Part shown: piece after piece, positions 62,359 to 64,000 of the stretch
Layout: each line of letters starts with the position of its first letter
Position numbering within the stretch: the first letter of the stretch is position 1
Assembly: GCA_023229685.1 (NCBI GenBank)
Contig: JALNYT010000002.1
Coordinates: forward strand, 496,001 to 560,000
DNA length: 64,000 nucleotides
From: Sulfuritalea sp.
GTDB taxonomy: Bacteria > Pseudomonadota > Gammaproteobacteria > Burkholderiales > Rhodocyclaceae
Direction: 5' to 3'
Program-made: the position numbers and the translations under genes
The notes under the pieces: model-generated
What the model was told of the DNA's origin: nothing
Database searches by the model: none
The model's input: the letters and a program-made list of their open reading frames with translations, nothing else

Positions 62359-64000
62359 CACGCTCTCCAGGTATTGAGTTGTTCGAGGATGCGGCCGGGA
62401 CCGAATGCCAGCGGGCCGGCCTGATGCAGGGAGCAGGTTTCACGCGGCAGATCATAGAACGCCCGCAACATGCGATGGAACTGGCCGCTATGCGATTGCT
62501 CGACGACCACGGCGCGGGTGATTCCCTTCAGTGCGGCCGCCATCTTTTCCGGCTGCACCGGCGCAATCAGCCGCACCGAGATCAGGCGCGCCTTGCCGCC
62601 GGCGTCCGAGAAGCGGCGCAGGGCTTCGCGCGCCGGCCCGGTCGAGGAGCCCCAGGTGATGATCGCCGTGTCGCCGGCGCCGACTTCTGCGTCTTCGATG
62701 TCGGCCCAGTGGTCGCCATAGTTGAACTGCGTCAGCTTGCGGCTGCGCTTGTCCATCTGCGTGTGGTGATCCGAGGCCTGCGAGGACGGGGTGCCGAACT
62801 CGTTGTGCTCCAGCCCGTCCGCAGTATGCGTCAGGCCCGCGGTGCCGGGAATCGCCATCGGTGACACGCCGGAGGCCGTCACGGCATAGCGCTGGTAGCG
62901 TTCGCCTTCGACCGCTGCGGTGGCGGTGATGCGCTGGCCGATGAAGGCCAGCTCGGCGGGACGCGGAATAATCGCGCGCGCCTGGCCCATCGCCTGGTCG
63001 CTGAGGACCAGGGTCGGTGTCTGCATGGCTTCGGCCAGATGCACGGCCCACTGGGTGGTGAACAGGCAATCGGCCACCGAGTTTGGCGCGACCACGATGT
63101 GCGGCGCATCGCCGTGCAAACCGTAGACCGCGATGTTGAGGTCGCTCTGTTCCGACTTGGTGGCGATCCCGGTCGAGGGCCCGACGCGCATGACGTCGAC
63201 GACGACGACCGGCACCTCGGCGGCAACCGCCAGCCCGAGGGATTCGATCATCAGGGAAAGACCCGGGCCCGAGGTGGCGGTCATCGCCGGCACGCCACCG
63301 TAGGAGGCACCGATGATCTGGTTGATGGAGGCCAGCTCGTCTTCGGCCTGGACCAGCACGCCGCCGACTTTGGCCAGTGACGGCGCCAGCCATTCGAGGA
63401 CCTCGGTGGCGGGCGTGATCGGATAGGCGGCGACAAAGCGCACGCCGCCACGTATCACGCCGAGGCCCGTGGCTTCGTTGCCGGTGATGCTCCAGCGCGG
63501 CCCGGACGCGGCGGCTACCGCAGGCAGTTTCGCGATCGCGGGCAGGTCTGCGGCAGCGGCGACGCCGGCGTGGAAGGCCGTCATGCTGGCATCGATCGCC
63601 GCCTGTCCCTTGCGCCGCAGGTTCTTCTCGACGACGGCTTGCATCGCTTCGGGGGGCAGGCCGATCAAGGCGGCGATGGCGCCCAGAGCGACCATGTTCG
63701 GCCGGCCGTTCTCGATCCTGCCGGCAATTTCAGACATCGGCAGTGCGGCCTGGCGCGGCTTGCCGCTCAATAAGGCTGCCGGAGCATCGCCGTGGGCCGG
63801 ATCGCCGACAATCAGGCTCGCCTCTACCAGCGGGATTTCGGCCGAGAAGCGACTGATGTTTTCCCAATCGATGGCCATCAGCAGGTGAAAGCTGTCGTCG
63901 TGCGACATGATCGGCTCGGTGGCGAAGCGCAGCATCGCCGCCGCCTCGCCGCCGCGAATCTGCGGTCCCGACGACCGGCTCATCAAGGCATACCAGCCGG
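62358..64000 (-). CDS. korA: 2-oxoacid:ferredoxin oxidoreductase alpha subunit with fused gamma domain (cut by right edge)
   Basis: The frame is open to the right edge, reading in from GWYALMSRSSGPQIRGGEAA, so the true start is outside the window and the internal ATG at 63986 is not it. The visible part holds the end of the gamma domain (to about 63480) and the alpha subunit: GVRFVAAYPITPATEVLEWL, GGVPAMTATSGPGLSLMIES and the C-terminal VVEQSHSGQFHRMLRAFYDL. The gamma-alpha fusion is common for KorA. It is the first visible gene of the korA-korB-ferritin-ferredoxin-AOR cluster. Confidence 0.93.
   Translation of the reverse strand, partial: GWYALMSRSSGPQIRGGEAAAMLRFATEPIMSHDDSFHLLMAIDWENISRFSAEIPLVEASLIVGDPAHGDAPAALLSGKPRQAALPMSEIAGRIENGRPNMVALGAIAALIGLPPEAMQAVVEKNLRRKGQAAIDASMTAFHAGVAAAADLPAIAKLPAVAAASGPRWSITGNEATGLGVIRGGVRFVAAYPITPATEVLEWLAPSLAKVGGVLVQAEDELASINQIIGASYGGVPAMTATSGPGLSLMIESLGLAVAAEVPVVVVDVMRVGPSTGIATKSEQSDLNIAVYGLHGDAPHIVVAPNSVADCLFTTQWAVHLAEAMQTPTLVLSDQAMGQARAIIPRPAELAFIGQRITATAAVEGERYQRYAVTASGVSPMAIPGTAGLTHTADGLEHNEFGTPSSQASDHHTQMDKRSRKLTQFNYGDHWADIEDAEVGAGDTAIITWGSSTGPAREALRRFSDAGGKARLISVRLIAPVQPEKMAAALKGITRAVVVEQSHSGQFHRMLRAFYDLPRETCSLHQAGPLAFGPGRILEQLNTWRA

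Overview
The window is a single 64 kb stretch of a GC-rich (roughly 62%), densely packed bacterial chromosome. Gene content and gene order (mreBCD-mrdA-rodA-rlpA-dacA-dat-ybeD-lipB-lipA, gatCAB divergent from mreB, xth divergent from pyrE, pyrR-pyrB-pseudo-pyrC, pilT-pilU next to yggS-proC-yggT-yggU) point to a betaproteobacterium. The redox genes (octaheme cytochrome, AOR with KorAB, several small c-type cytochromes) suggest a facultatively anaerobic member of the Rhodocyclales/Sterolibacterium type; that last placement is an inference, not something read directly. No insertion sequence, prophage, rRNA or CRISPR array is visible, and no gene-free stretch exceeds 300 bases (the longest is about 270 bases at 44861-45130, holding a promoter and a terminator).

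Layout. 1-8406: the end of dsbC, a ubiquinone-type FAD hydroxylase, tRNA-Met with a near-consensus promoter, the yqjD-yqjE-yqjK-like membrane operon, exonuclease III divergent from pyrE, a secreted coiled-coil protein, and gatCAB. 8548-19235: a long cell-shape, peptidoglycan and lipoate run in which most neighbours overlap by 1-4 bases. 19276-25871: acyl-CoA ligase, a DUF4197 protein, Rep helicase, a cytochrome c5-like protein, tRNA-Arg and an orphan membrane-anchored TAXI-family binding protein. 25954-33710: photolyase, yqgE-ruvX-pyrR-pyrB-pseudo-dihydroorotase, and the yggS-proC-yggT-yggU operon. 33757-39745: twitching ATPases pilT and pilU, an RNA methyltransferase, HemJ, an SDR protein and a ferredoxin-NAD(P)H reductase-like protein. 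39789-45439: a branched-chain amino acid type ABC transporter (livKHMGF) and a small cytochrome c. 45526-48593: a YyaL-type thioredoxin-domain protein, an orphan CheY and a hypothetical protein.

48626-55388, minus strand: an eight-gene sulfur-redox operon. Transcription order is octaheme tetrathionate-reductase-family cytochrome, membrane cytochrome b, monoheme cytochrome c, two half-size YeeE/YedE proteins, a DsrE-like protein, a full-size YeeE/YedE transporter and a triple-domain periplasmic rhodanese. In front lies an FNR-type site 31 bp from a plausible -10 box, the geometry of a class II anaerobic promoter. I read it as a unit that exchanges electrons with a sulfur oxyanion in the periplasm and then imports and relays the sulfur; the direction of the redox reaction cannot be read from the sequence.

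55470-64000: ilvD and lgt, then a minus-strand anaerobic cluster of KorA (fused gamma-alpha, cut by the right edge), KorB, a ferritin-like protein, a 2[4Fe-4S] ferredoxin, and a tungsten/molybdenum aldehyde:ferredoxin oxidoreductase whose C-terminus is a fused MoaD/ThiS-like domain ending in Gly-Gly.

Across the window there are four copies of an inverted-repeat element with the arm AGCCACAGAGGACACAGAG, each sitting in a gap between co-directional genes of one operon. One copy separates rodA from rlpA and appears to have altered the rlpA start.
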